From the NCBI GenBank assembly GCA_963791145.1, contig CAWBRT010000010.1, forward strand, positions 124,001-188,000: a stretch of 64,000 bases of DNA, given 5' to 3'. Numbering within the stretch: the first letter of the stretch is position 1; every line of letters starts with the position of its first letter. This stretch comes from CAWBRT01 sp963791145 (lineage in GTDB: Bacteria > Acidobacteriota > Terriglobia > Terriglobales > Acidobacteriaceae). Shown here piece by piece: positions 25,797 to 34,099 of this stretch. A program made the position numbers and the translations under genes. Below the pieces are notes generated by a model. The model did no database searches. It was not told the DNA's origin and was given only the letters and a program-made list of their open reading frames with translations.

Positions 25797-26846
25797 TCAC
25801 ACCGGCATAACGATGATTTCCTTCTTCTTGATCTGGCGCAGGAACTCTTCGCCGGTCGCTATATGCTGGTTGGCCAGGCGAGAGGGAATATGCGCCAGCC
25901 ACTCCGCCAGTGAAATGTCCTGGTAATCGGCTGTGGGGAACACCTCCAGGAAGACCAGGTCCGTGTTGCCGGTGTTCTCGATATAGTGCGGCATCGATTG
26001 TTCGATGTAGCCGACATCACCCGCAAAAAAGTCCATGGTGCGCGCGTGTCCACCGGCCGCAAATACGGTCATGCGCCCCTGCCCTGCCACCCAGTACTGC
26101 CACTCGTCGTCGTTGGGATGCCAGTGCAGCTCGCGCAGTCCGCCGGGTTTCAGGGTGACGATCGCCGCCGCGATATTGGTCGCGGGAAAGTTTTTGCGGT
26201 CGATGATTTTGACATGACCGCCCGCAGTCATCTTGGTGGGCTGCATCTTGCTGCCAAAGAACGAAAACGAGTTCGGCACGGGACCGCTTCCGGCGTAGAC
26301 CTCTTTCCTCTCCTCCTCGAGCGGCCGCGGCAACTCGCGCGGGAAGATGAACAGTTCACGGGATGGCACGTTGCTGAAGGTGGATGCAGGCGTGCTGAAA
26401 TTCTTGGCCAGAACTTCCCTCGGCGTGTGATGCATCCAGTCGGTGAGAAGAAAGGTTTCAAACTCGTTGAAGTTGCCATCGTTGAATACAAGAATGAACT
26501 GGCAACCGTTCGGCCCCAAACCCTGAATCGAATGCGGGATTCCCCCGGGGAATAGCCAGAGATCGCCCTGGTTCACGTCGTCGACGAAGGCGCGGCCATT
26601 CTGATCGACGGCCGTAATGCGCGCGCTGCCGTTCGTCATGAAGGCCCATTCCATGCTGAGGATTACCCTCATCAGTTCGCCGGCACGCAGACGCCCGCTC
26701 CGGCTGCGATTCCGGACTGGAGCAGGACACTCAGAGGCCGGTATCGCAGGCGAAGTTGCGGAGGGAATCGCCTCCGGACGGCTCCGCCGCCGTCCGTGCG
26801 TCCGTAAATTGATGAGTCTCTGCTGCAACGGCAGATGAATGAGCAA
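25797..26846 (-). pseudogene. Oxalate-decarboxylase-type bicupin, 5'-truncated with damaged first cupin
   Basis: The last ~290 codons follow the OxdC bicupin family: first cupin EWAFMTNGSARITAVDQNGR and GGIPHSIQGL, second cupin with intact Mn ligands ELHWHPNDDEWQYW and MPHYIENTG. In the first cupin the expected RELHWHKxAEW is MRVILSMEW, so its HxH pair is lost; everything upstream (the family has about 80 further N-terminal residues) is Arg-rich and unrelated. The frame is open from 26846, but a realistic start would be 26672 or inside. Either a dying gene or a protein keeping only the C-terminal metal site. Confidence 0.6.
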
Positions 26847-26931
26847 AGAGAGGGGTAGATCCTGGGAAAGGATGCATTGACAGTGGCGCGAAAAGAAAAG
26901 GCCCAGCAGCTCGCCAGGCCTGTATCGGTTG

Positions 26932-26977
26932 GTCGTATCAAAGCTAACGGTATTGTCGTATCAAAGCTAACGGTATT
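26932..26977. repeat. Tandem duplication, 2 x 23 bp
   Basis: GTCGTATCAAAGCTAACGG then TATT, repeated exactly at 26932-26954 and 26955-26977, in the 200-bp gap between the cupin and the carrier gene. Confidence 0.85.
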
Positions 26978-27049
26978 TAAGACCCAAGGATAGATACCCT
27001 CGGGGCTGGGCCGACCGCCAGAGATGCGGCGCCGGACCTGTACCCAGGT

Positions 27050-27999
27050 TTACCGGATGAACGCCAGCAGGGGGATTACGAGCGAGAGCGTGAGCGCGCT
27101 TCCGGCAGAGGAGAGCAACAGCACGGAAGCGGCTTCGCGCGTTCTGGCATTGTAGGCAACCGCGAACAGGACTCCGAAGAATCCGCTTGGGCAGGCCATC
27201 AGCAGGACCGCATCGCGGACGATCTGGCCGGGATAGTGCAACAGCAAGCCGGCGACGGCAAAGGCCAGCAGCGGCTGAATCATCAGCTTCAACAGCAGCC
27301 CGCCCATCACATTAAGGTCGATGGAAAGCGATTCGCGGGAAAGCACGACCCCGGTGACGAACAAGGATATGCCGGCGACGGTGTCGGCAAAGAAAGCGAG
27401 CGACCTGATCCCCACCGGCGGCACGGCGTAGCCGGCGAGCGAGAAGCAAATGCCGAAGATCGGGGCGAGCACGATGGCTTTCTTCAGGCACCTCCACCAT
27501 GCGGCCACATAGCGACGCAAAATGCCGGCGCGATCACCCTTTCCGTCTCCCGCTTCCAGCAGCAGCAACGTCAAAGGCACAATCACCAGGTTGCCGCAGA
27601 GGACTGCAACGGCCACGGGAATGGTGCTCTGCGGACCGTAGAGGCCGATAAAAACGGGAAAGCCGACCGCCACCCAGTTCGGAGCAGATACGGCCAGCAA
27701 CAGCGCCGCGCTGTCAGCCGGTGAAAACCGGCAGAGCTTTACTTCAACCACCAGGGTGACGAGGAAGACGCTGACCATGGAGATCGTCAGCACCAGGAAC
27801 AGCTTGCCATGAGAGACGAGCGCCTGCCGGGGAGTTTGCGCAGCCGCCAAAAAAGGGCGGCCGGCACCGCGTAGCTCAGCAGGAAGGTGTTGAGGCCCGC
27901 CACATTTTTCTGATCGACAATGCCGCGCCGGCCAGCCAGATAGCCCAGCGCCAGTCCGAAGAAGACCGGAACCAGCGAAACGGCCGTCATTGCCGTCAT
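27050..27999 (-). CDS. Auxin-efflux-carrier (AEC) family transporter, frameshifted
   Basis: The N-terminus (from the ATG at 27999: SLVPVFFGLALGYLAGRRG, NTFLLSYAVPAALF) and the rest (LAAAQTPRQAL ... VIPLLAFIR) are in different frames. The switch is in a run of six T at about 27850-27856; one more T restores ALFLAAAQTP. Corrected length 316 aa, normal for AEC carriers, with about ten transmembrane segments, NWVAVGFPVFIGLYG as the family core and a final CPSGFFGVLFA helix. Homopolymer position points to a base-calling error. Members move malate or other organic anions. Confidence 0.8.
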
Positions 28000-28194
28000 G
28001 GAGTTCTCCAGAACATAGCCTTATTGCCGCCAGCAACTTGCAGCAGCGCCGGCAGGCTAGAAGAACGCTCGCAGGCGCGGGAGGGGCGATAGAAAAAACA
28101 AACGGCGCACGCCGTAATGTGTGGGGTTGAGGATGGCAACGACGTGCGCCCTTATCAATTACAGCGATGGTAAAGGCCTGGAGGCAGGGGGTTC

Positions 28195-28210
28195 TGTGAC
28201 CCTCGTCACA
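28195..28210. promoter_or_regulatory. Perfect CRP/FNR-family-like palindrome TGTGA-N6-TCACA
   Basis: TGTGACCCTCGTCACA between the divergent AEC carrier (start 27999) and the 34-codon gene (start 28319), 109 bp before the latter. It matches the Escherichia coli CRP consensus half-sites exactly; which regulator uses it here is unknown. Confidence 0.5.
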
Positions 28211-28318
28211 CAGAGCTGCGCTTTGTGCACGAACAAGAACCCGGAATTTTGCGACCGCCGTCCAGCCTGGCTCATCTATTGAAGTGTAGTTGATCGCTTT
28301 TCGTAAGGAGAAAGAAAG

Positions 28319-28423
28319 ATGACAGCTCATGTGATCCGTGCAACTAACGATTCGCTCTGGGAACGCTTCAAGAATTGGGGCATCCGGATGCTGGAGCATA
28401 TGGACTCGCCCGGCTTGTACTGA
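28319..28423 (+). CDS. 34-residue small protein
   Basis: MTAHVIRATNDSLWERFKNW then GIRMLEHMDSPGLY. The ATG has a near-perfect ribosome site (GTAAGGAGAAAGAAAG), a CRP-like palindrome upstream, and a rho-independent terminator 77 bp after the stop, so this looks like its own transcription unit. The peptide is amphipathic with two Trp; no signal peptide. Family not recognised; could be a small functional protein or a leader peptide. Confidence 0.6.
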   Translation: MTAHVIRATNDSLWERFKNWGIRMLEHMDSPGLY

Positions 28424-28499
28424 GAAGCAACCCTTCAGCCCGTAGTAGCCGGAGCATCGCCCGCAAGTTTTTCCCTCAAGCTATCATTGAGCCGAAAAG

Positions 28500-28525
28500 A
28501 GCCGCATGTCGAATGCGGCTTTTTC
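28500..28525 (+). terminator. Rho-independent terminator after the small gene
   Basis: Stem AGCCGCAT (28500-28507) with ATGCGGCT (28513-28520), loop GTCGA, followed by a T run. Confidence 0.8.
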
Positions 28526-28634
28526 ATTTCATGACCCCACCCAGGAACTATCCCCGCTGGTTGCGAACAGCGTCCTGCTGATGGTTTCCGATCACCTCGC
28601 CGTCTTATTCCTCGCGCTCATCTAAAATCCGTAT

Positions 28635-28727
28635 TAGACCGGATTCGCGGAAGGTATACCCGTGCGGTAGCCAGGCGGTCAGCCCGGCGGTGATAGCAAA
28701 AGGTACGCCCACTTTGAATCCGCCCTA
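28635..28727. repeat. ~95-bp palindromic repeat, copy 2
   Basis: Same orientation and about 90 percent like copy 1 (TAGACCGGATTCGCGGAAGG at the left, CTTTGAATCCGCCCTA at the right), immediately before the DUF3096 gene. Confidence 0.8.
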
Positions 28728-28751
28728 GCTGGCCAGGTAAGGAGGCGAATC

Positions 28752-28991
28752 ATGACTTTGACGTGGAGAGGCTTTGCCCTGATGTTGCTGTCAGCCGCAA
28801 TCTGGTGGTTCAGCGAGCCCTCTGCTCTGGCCCAGATGAGAGGCGGCGCTGTGACGATACACTACGCCCTGTTCTCTCCGCTTATCGCGCTGGTGGCGGG
28901 AATTCTGATCTTGCTGATGCCTCGCCTGCTCAACTATATCGTCGCGATCTACCTGATTCTGGTTGGCCTGATGGGGATCTTCGGGAGATAG
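28752..28991 (+). CDS. DUF3096-type small membrane protein
   Basis: 79 aa, ATG preceded by TAAGGAGGCGAATC. A signal-anchor or first membrane helix (about 8-27), then a second hydrophobic half with SPLIALVAGILILLMPRLLN and YIVAIYLILVGLMGIFG, which is the DUF3096 signature. Function unknown; often found singly in genomes. Confidence 0.8.
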   Translation: MTLTWRGFALMLLSAAIWWFSEPSALAQMRGGAVTIHYALFSPLIALVAGILILLMPRLLNYIVAIYLILVGLMGIFGR

Positions 28992-29033
28992 CAGGCGGCG
29001 CTTAGCTTACGCTGCGCTTGCATCCAACTCCAC

Positions 29034-29744
29034 ATGCGTTATCTGGCTCTGGCCTGCGACTATGACGGCACGCTGGCCACACACGGAAGCGTGGACCTGG
29101 AGACGGTGGCCGCCCTCGAGCAGGCGCTCGCCTCGGGACGAAAGTTGCTTCTGGTGACCGGGCGGGAAGCGCCTGAGCTGGAACGTGTCTTCCCTCACCT
29201 GCGGCTGTTCGACCTGGTGGTGGCGGAGAACGGCGCGCTTCTGTACCGCCCGCGGAGCCGCGAGGAGCTTCCGCTGTGCGAGGGTCCCTCGCCCGAGCTC
29301 GTCGAGCGGCTGAAGCAGCGCAACGTGCAGCCGCTCGCCGTGGGCCGCTGCATTGTCGCCACCTGCCAGCCGCACGAAGCTCTGGTCCTGGAGACCATCC
29401 GCGAGCTCGGTCTGGAGTTGCGCGTGACCTTCAACAAAGGCTCAGTGATGGTGCTCCCCCCGGGCGTCAACAAGGGAACCGGGCTCAAGGCGGCGCTTCG
29501 CGAGCTCGGAATTTCACCGCGCAATGTGGTGGCAGTTGGCGACGCCGAAAACGATCACGCCTTTCTGAACGCCTGCGCATGCTCGGTAGCCGTCGCCAAT
29601 GCCCTGGAAGAGCTGAAGGCGCGCGCCGATGTGGTCACCCGCGCCGCTCACGGCGCCGGCGTGCGCGAAGTGATCGCCGAGCTGATCGAAAACGACCTGG
29701 CCGCCTGGGAATCGCGCCAGAAGCGGCATGCCTCGAAACCCTGA
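29034..29744 (+). CDS. HAD-IIB (Cof-type) phosphatase
   Basis: 236 aa. Motif I ACDYDGTLA (7-15), motif II VTGR, C2B cap, Lys in VNKGTGLKAAL and motif IV VGDAENDHAFL: a complete HAD-IIB protein such as sugar phosphatase or mannosyl-3-phosphoglycerate/sucrose-phosphate phosphatase. Substrate not predictable. It starts 42 bp after the DUF3096 stop. Confidence 0.85.
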   Translation: MRYLALACDYDGTLATHGSVDLETVAALEQALASGRKLLLVTGREAPELERVFPHLRLFDLVVAENGALLYRPRSREELPLCEGPSPELVERLKQRNVQPLAVGRCIVATCQPHEALVLETIRELGLELRVTFNKGSVMVLPPGVNKGTGLKAALRELGISPRNVVAVGDAENDHAFLNACACSVAVANALEELKARADVVTRAAHGAGVREVIAELIENDLAAWESRQKRHASKP

Positions 29745-29862
29745 ATCTCCCCACCGCAACAACAGGCATGCCCCACCCGAGCTCCTGGCGGATCCACCTT
29801 TGCAATCGCCCCAGTATCGGGGCGATACTGAAGAGAACCAAAAAACAGTAAGGATGAGGTTG

Positions 29863-30753
29863 ATGGAAGCGATCGGACTGATTGACGGCAAGATCATCGG
29901 CTTGCGCGAGAAAGTAATCGAAATCGAAGACCGCGGCTACCAGTTTGGCGACGGCGTCTACGAGGTGACCAGGATCTACAATGGCCGCCCTTTCGCCCTG
30001 AAGCTGCACATGGAGAGACTCTTCCGCTCGCTGGCGGGACTTCGTATTCCGGCGACCTACAGCTTTGAGGAGCTGGCCGGCTTCCATCAACTGCTGATCG
30101 AGAAAAGCGGCGTGGTCGATGGAACGGTCTATCTGCAGATCACTCGCGGCCTCGCTCCCCGTGGCCACGCCTTTCCCGACGAGGCGACGCCGCGGCTGAC
30201 CATGAGCATTCAGCCGATGGCTCCTCCCCAGTTTTCTCGCGCTAACGGCGTCAAGGCGATCTTCGTTCCCGACGAGCGCTGGCTGCGCTGCGATATCAAG
30301 ACCATCAATCTGCTGGGCAATATCCTGGCCAAGCAGCGGGCCAAGGAGGCCGGCGTCTACGAAGCCGTACAGGTGCGCCAGAAAGAACCTGCCTCGAATC
30401 AGTCTCTCGATGGCATTGTGACGGAGGGGTCAAGCAGCAATTTCTTCGCCGTCCAAGACGGGAAGCTTTGGACGCACCCGGCCAACCATCTCATCCTGAC
30501 GGGCATTTCCCGGACGGTGATCCTGCAGGAGCTCGCCCCCAAGCTCGGCATTGCGGTGGTGGAGAAACCGTTCGACGTGGCCTTCGCGAAAAACGCCCAG
30601 GAAGCGTTCGTCGCTTCCACTACCTCTGAAGTCACGCCGATTGTTGCGCTCGACCGCGCGCCGGTCGGCAACGGCAAAGTCGGCCCGGTCAGCTGCCGGT
30701 TGATGGAGGCCTTCAGCGGCTTCGTAGTCAAAGAGTGCGGAATTCCCCGCTAA
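29863..30753 (+). CDS. dat: D-amino-acid (D-alanine) aminotransferase
   Basis: 296 aa from the ATG at 29863, which has AAGGATGAGG in front; upstream in-frame codons overlap the phosphatase gene and are not conserved. Class IV PLP fold: RGYQFGDGVYEV, LHMERLFRSL, catalytic Lys in CDIKTINLLGNILAKQ (about residue 146), VTEGSSSNFF, TSEVTPIVALD. The N-terminal and Lys regions match Dat rather than branched-chain aminotransferase. Makes D-glutamate or D-alanine for peptidoglycan. Confidence 0.9.
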   Translation: MEAIGLIDGKIIGLREKVIEIEDRGYQFGDGVYEVTRIYNGRPFALKLHMERLFRSLAGLRIPATYSFEELAGFHQLLIEKSGVVDGTVYLQITRGLAPRGHAFPDEATPRLTMSIQPMAPPQFSRANGVKAIFVPDERWLRCDIKTINLLGNILAKQRAKEAGVYEAVQVRQKEPASNQSLDGIVTEGSSSNFFAVQDGKLWTHPANHLILTGISRTVILQELAPKLGIAVVEKPFDVAFAKNAQEAFVASTTSEVTPIVALDRAPVGNGKVGPVSCRLMEAFSGFVVKECGIPR

Positions 30754-30770
30754 GCAGTCTCGGCAGGAGT

Positions 30771-31172
30771 TCAATAGGCGACGTAAGTACGGTAGTTATG
30801 CGCCGGAGGAAGGCATCCGCTGGAGGGCGAGTTACCACAGCGAATAATGTCGCCCGCGCTGTCCATCAGCTTGGGCTGGCCGGGCGCGGAACCGTCCAGA
30901 GGCGTGCGGGAAGGAATCGGTTCGGCGGCCGACGGCGTGCGGAAGAGCATTGGCGATGCATCGGTAGAGGGGCTGCTGACGGAACTCTCGCTAACGCTCG
31001 AATCGTACGGGTGGCGAACAAAGCGCAGGAGATCGGGAACGTTCTGAACGTTCGACAGGCGGATGTGCGCCGCGGGAATCATCATACGGCGAGCGCCACG
31101 CTGGCCGCCACGCCCCAGAGCAAAGGGGCTCAGCAAGAGCACGGCAATGACGGGATAGACACAACGGCGCAT
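30771..31172 (-). CDS. Secreted hypothetical protein
   Basis: 133 aa. Signal peptide about 1-20 (MRRCVYPVIAVLLLSPFALG), then a Ser/Pro-rich, low-complexity middle and a C-terminus with a Cys pair (IIRCGNSPSSGCLPP) and two Tyr. No family recognised and only a weak ribosome site; the signal peptide is the main support. Confidence 0.5.
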   Translation of the reverse strand: MRRCVYPVIAVLLLSPFALGRGGQRGARRMMIPAAHIRLSNVQNVPDLLRFVRHPYDSSVSESSVSSPSTDASPMLFRTPSAAEPIPSRTPLDGSAPGQPKLMDSAGDIIRCGNSPSSGCLPPAHNYRTYVAY

Positions 31173-31564
31173 GAGTGTCTCACAACCGGCAAGGCAAGCG
31201 TAGCACTGCTGGTGCGAGTTCCAGAATAAATTTTCAATTACAGGGAAGAATCAGTAACTGAGGCCGCACCGCCGGCCGCATCCGGCCAAGCGCCAGACTG
31301 TCCAGGCGCCCAAACAGCGGAGTCTGGCCATATCCTTGAGATTGTCAGCTTACCTGATACTAAAGTGACCTTTTGGGGGCACGGCAAAGCGGTAGCGCCC
31401 CTGCCGCACGGGTGAGAAAATAGGTTTCGCCCTTTGGGTCTCGGCTAAGGCCCTAAACCGGTCCCCGACAGATGCCGTCTTTGCCTCTGCTGAGGTGGAG
31501 GAACCGGGGGCTCCAGGTTCCACGGGGGGAGCACGCTAGGGCCTAGTTGGGGGCGGGAGGATTC
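31173..31564. other. Intergenic region before pyrD with repeats
   Basis: 391 bp. Contains a CGGCCGCATCCGGCC-type palindrome near 31269, a GC-rich tract at 31375-31415, and one more GTCCCCGACAGA hairpin of the 20.1-kb family at 31461-31497. No gene and no riboswitch that I can identify. Confidence 0.5.
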
Positions 31565-32548
31565 ATGAGTTCGGAAGCGCCTGCAAAACCCGCGGCAGAA
31601 GCCAAAGCGGCGCGGCGCGCACGGCCGCGCGGCCTGGACCTGACGACCAGCTTCGCCGGGATCACACTGAAAAACCCCATCATGGCCTCCGCCGGAACCT
31701 TCGGTTACGGGGTGGAGTTCGAAGACATCGTCAGCCTCGAAAAGCTTGGCGGCTTCGTGGTGAAGGGCCTTTCAGTCGAGCCGATGCCGGGCAATCCGCC
31801 GCCCCGCCTGTTTGAGACCGCCGCCGGCATGCTGAACGCCATCGGGCTGCAGAACATCGGGGCGCGGGCGTTCCTGGAGGAGAAGCTTCCCATCCTGCAG
31901 AAGATTCCGAACATCGTGGTGATCGCCAATGTCTTCGGCCACTCCATCGACGACTACGATGCCACCATCCGCATCCTGAACGAAGGAGAAGGCATCGCCG
32001 CCTACGAGTTGAACGTCTCCTGTCCTAACACCAGGTACGGCGGCATGGCCTTCGGCCAGAACGCCGAGCTGCTGGAGGAGGTGGTGGCGATAGCCAAGCG
32101 GGCCTCGCGGCGTCCGCTGATCGTGAAGCTCTCGCCCAATGTCACCAGCATTCCGCAGATGGCGAAGGCCTCCGAAGACGGCGGCGCCGACGCGATTTCC
32201 CTCATCAACACCTTCACCGCCATGGCTATCGATCCGGAGACGCGCCGCCCCCGCATCTCCAACATTACCGCCGGGCTCTCCGGACCCGCCATCAAACCGA
32301 TCGCGCTGCGCATGGTGTACGAGGCCGCGCGCGCCGTGCGCATCCCGGTGATCGGCATCGGCGGCATCAGCACGGCGGAAGACGTGGCGGAGTTCCTGCT
32401 GGCGGGCGCCGTCGCCATCGAGGTCGGCACAGCCAACTTCTGGGATCCCTGCGCCTGCGAGAAATTGGTCGACGCCTTTGAGCGCTGGTGCCTGGAGCAG
32501 CGCGTAGAGAGCGTGCGCGAGCTGATCGGCGGGCTAAGGCTCGATTAG
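31565..32548 (+). CDS. pyrD: Dihydroorotate dehydrogenase, class 1B catalytic subunit
   Basis: 327 aa from the ATG at 31565 (GGGAGGATTC in front). FMN TIM barrel: NPIMASAGTFGYG, NAIGLQNIG, active-site Cys in ELNVSCPNT, FMN motifs VKLSPN, DAISLINTFTAMA, GIGGISTAEDVAEF and AIEVGTANF. Cys base marks class 1. Class 1B enzymes need PyrK to reach NAD; no pyrK is in this window. The first 25 residues are an Ala-rich extension. The TAG stop opens the TAGGGAA repeat array behind it. Confidence 0.93.
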   Translation: MSSEAPAKPAAEAKAARRARPRGLDLTTSFAGITLKNPIMASAGTFGYGVEFEDIVSLEKLGGFVVKGLSVEPMPGNPPPRLFETAAGMLNAIGLQNIGARAFLEEKLPILQKIPNIVVIANVFGHSIDDYDATIRILNEGEGIAAYELNVSCPNTRYGGMAFGQNAELLEEVVAIAKRASRRPLIVKLSPNVTSIPQMAKASEDGGADAISLINTFTAMAIDPETRRPRISNITAGLSGPAIKPIALRMVYEAARAVRIPVIGIGGISTAEDVAEFLLAGAVAIEVGTANFWDPCACEKLVDAFERWCLEQRVESVRELIGGLRLD

Positions 32549-32668
32549 GGAATAGGGTTTAGGGAATAGGGGATAGAAGCTGAAAGGGCTTACGCAGCGG
32601 AGATCAGGAATCTTTACTCGAAAAGTTGTTAATGCGCTAATCCCTACTCCCTAATCCCTAACCCCTGT
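32546..32668. repeat. TAGGGAA-type repeat tracts between pyrD and hemG
   Basis: Left tract TTAGGGAATAGGGTTTAGGG from 32546 and an opposite-strand tract CCCTACTCCCTAATCCC from about 32643 form inverted repeats around 60 bp of plain sequence. They are the same heptamer as the array at 48948. Confidence 0.7.
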
Positions 32669-32671
32669 TGA

Positions 32672-34099
32672 TCACCGCGCTTCCCGCACCGGTTGGCTCG
32701 CCGCGAGTTTGGCGACCGCCGCCGCCGCTTCCTGACCCGAGCGGATGCAATCGGGCACGCCGATGCCGTGGAAGGCGTTGCCGGCCAGGGCGAAGTCCGG
32801 CAAGCGTCGGGCGGCCTCCTCAATGCGAGCTACACGGGCGAGGTGGCCCACGCTGTACTGCGCCATCGATCTGGGCCAGCGATAAATCCGCAGGAAGAGC
32901 GGCTCGGCATCGAGACCGAGAATCTCTTTCAATTCCTGGCGCACGAGCCGCTCCACTTCGTCGTCGGCGAGCGCCAGAGCGGCTTTGTCTTTGGCACCTC
33001 CCAGGAAGCAGCGCAGCAGTCCTTTATCCGCGGGAGCGCGGTGGGGAAACTTGTTGTGCACGAAGGTGCAGGCCAGCATGCGGCGGCCTTCGCTGCGCGG
33101 CACCAGGAAGCCGAAGCCCGGCGGCAGGCCGCGTAGCTGTTCCTGGCTGAAGCCCAGGGTGACCGTAACCGATGAACTGTAGGGAACGGCGGCCAGATCT
33201 AATCCCAGGGCGGGATCGACTACCGAGATCAACTCTCCTGCCGCCCAGGCCGGGGTCGCCAATATCAAGCCGTCGAACAACTCTGCCGCTGCGCCGCAAC
33301 GGAGTTGCCAGCGGTCCGCCTGTCTCGCAATGCCGCCGACCGGCATCGAGGTGCGAATGTTCTCCCGTCTCAGCCGTTCAAGGATCGCGGTTACGAGCTG
33401 CTGCATGCCATCCGCCAGAGAGGTGAAGAGCGGGGCCGGCGATCCAGTGGCCATGGCTCGCATTCGCTTGCGCGCCGCCAGCATGCCGCGGCTCAAACTG
33501 CCGTACTTCTCTTCCATGGCGACGAAGCGCGGCAGCACGGCGCGAGCGCTCAGTCCGGCGGCGTAGCCGCCATAGACACCGGAGAGCAGCGGATCGGCCA
33601 GCCGGTCCACCACCTCAGCCCCGAAGTGGCGCTCCACCATCTCCGCCACGCTCTCATCCTTGCTCTCATCTTTCGGACGCGGACCCTGCAGCAGTTCCGC
33701 CAGCATTCTCAGTTTGGTGCTCCAGGAGAAAAGCGGGGAGAGCGCGGTAGGCACAACGCGGGTGGGCACCATGAACTGCAGCCCGTCGGGCATGGCGATG
33801 AGCCGGTTGCGCACGACGATGTAGGTCTTGCGCAGATGATCATTGGAACCGATCAGCCGGTCGCCGATGCCGAGTTCCCGGCAAAGCGTCGCTGCCCATG
33901 GTTTTTCGCTGAGAAACGAGTCCGGACCGGCCTCAATCAGGCAGCCTTCGACGCGTTCGGAAAACAAAGAACCGCCAACTCGCGGTGCACTCTCAAACAG
34001 GATGTAGTCGACAGCGGCGCCCTGCGCGCGCGCGTTCTCCAGGGCCAGGGCGGCGCTCAGGCCGGAGATGCCCGCGCCGACGATGGCAATCCGCATCAT
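32672..34099 (-). CDS. hemG: Protoporphyrinogen oxidase (HemY type)
   Basis: 475 aa from the ATG at 34099 (GGAAGAGCG in front; overlaps the hemH stop). FAD motif IAIVGAGISGLSAALALE at the N-terminus, RVGGSLFSERVEGCLIEAGPDSFL, the membrane-interaction/active-site part DGMQQLV, and C-terminal NAFHGIGVPDCIRSG. Oxygen-dependent oxidation of protoporphyrinogen IX (also called HemY) or coproporphyrinogen. Last gene of the hemE-hemH-hemG operon. Confidence 0.92.
   Translation of the reverse strand: MMRIAIVGAGISGLSAALALENARAQGAAVDYILFESAPRVGGSLFSERVEGCLIEAGPDSFLSEKPWAATLCRELGIGDRLIGSNDHLRKTYIVVRNRLIAMPDGLQFMVPTRVVPTALSPLFSWSTKLRMLAELLQGPRPKDESKDESVAEMVERHFGAEVVDRLADPLLSGVYGGYAAGLSARAVLPRFVAMEEKYGSLSRGMLAARKRMRAMATGSPAPLFTSLADGMQQLVTAILERLRRENIRTSMPVGGIARQADRWQLRCGAAAELFDGLILATPAWAAGELISVVDPALGLDLAAVPYSSSVTVTLGFSQEQLRGLPPGFGFLVPRSEGRRMLACTFVHNKFPHRAPADKGLLRCFLGGAKDKAALALADDEVERLVRQELKEILGLDAEPLFLRIYRWPRSMAQYSVGHLARVARIEEAARRLPDFALAGNAFHGIGVPDCIRSGQEAAAAVAKLAASQPVREAR

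Noticed and set aside
31370..31470. Possible c-di-GMP-like or other riboswitch before pyrD
   Set aside because: GGCAAAGCGGTAGCG looked suggestive but the conserved core and paired elements of known classes could not be laid out.
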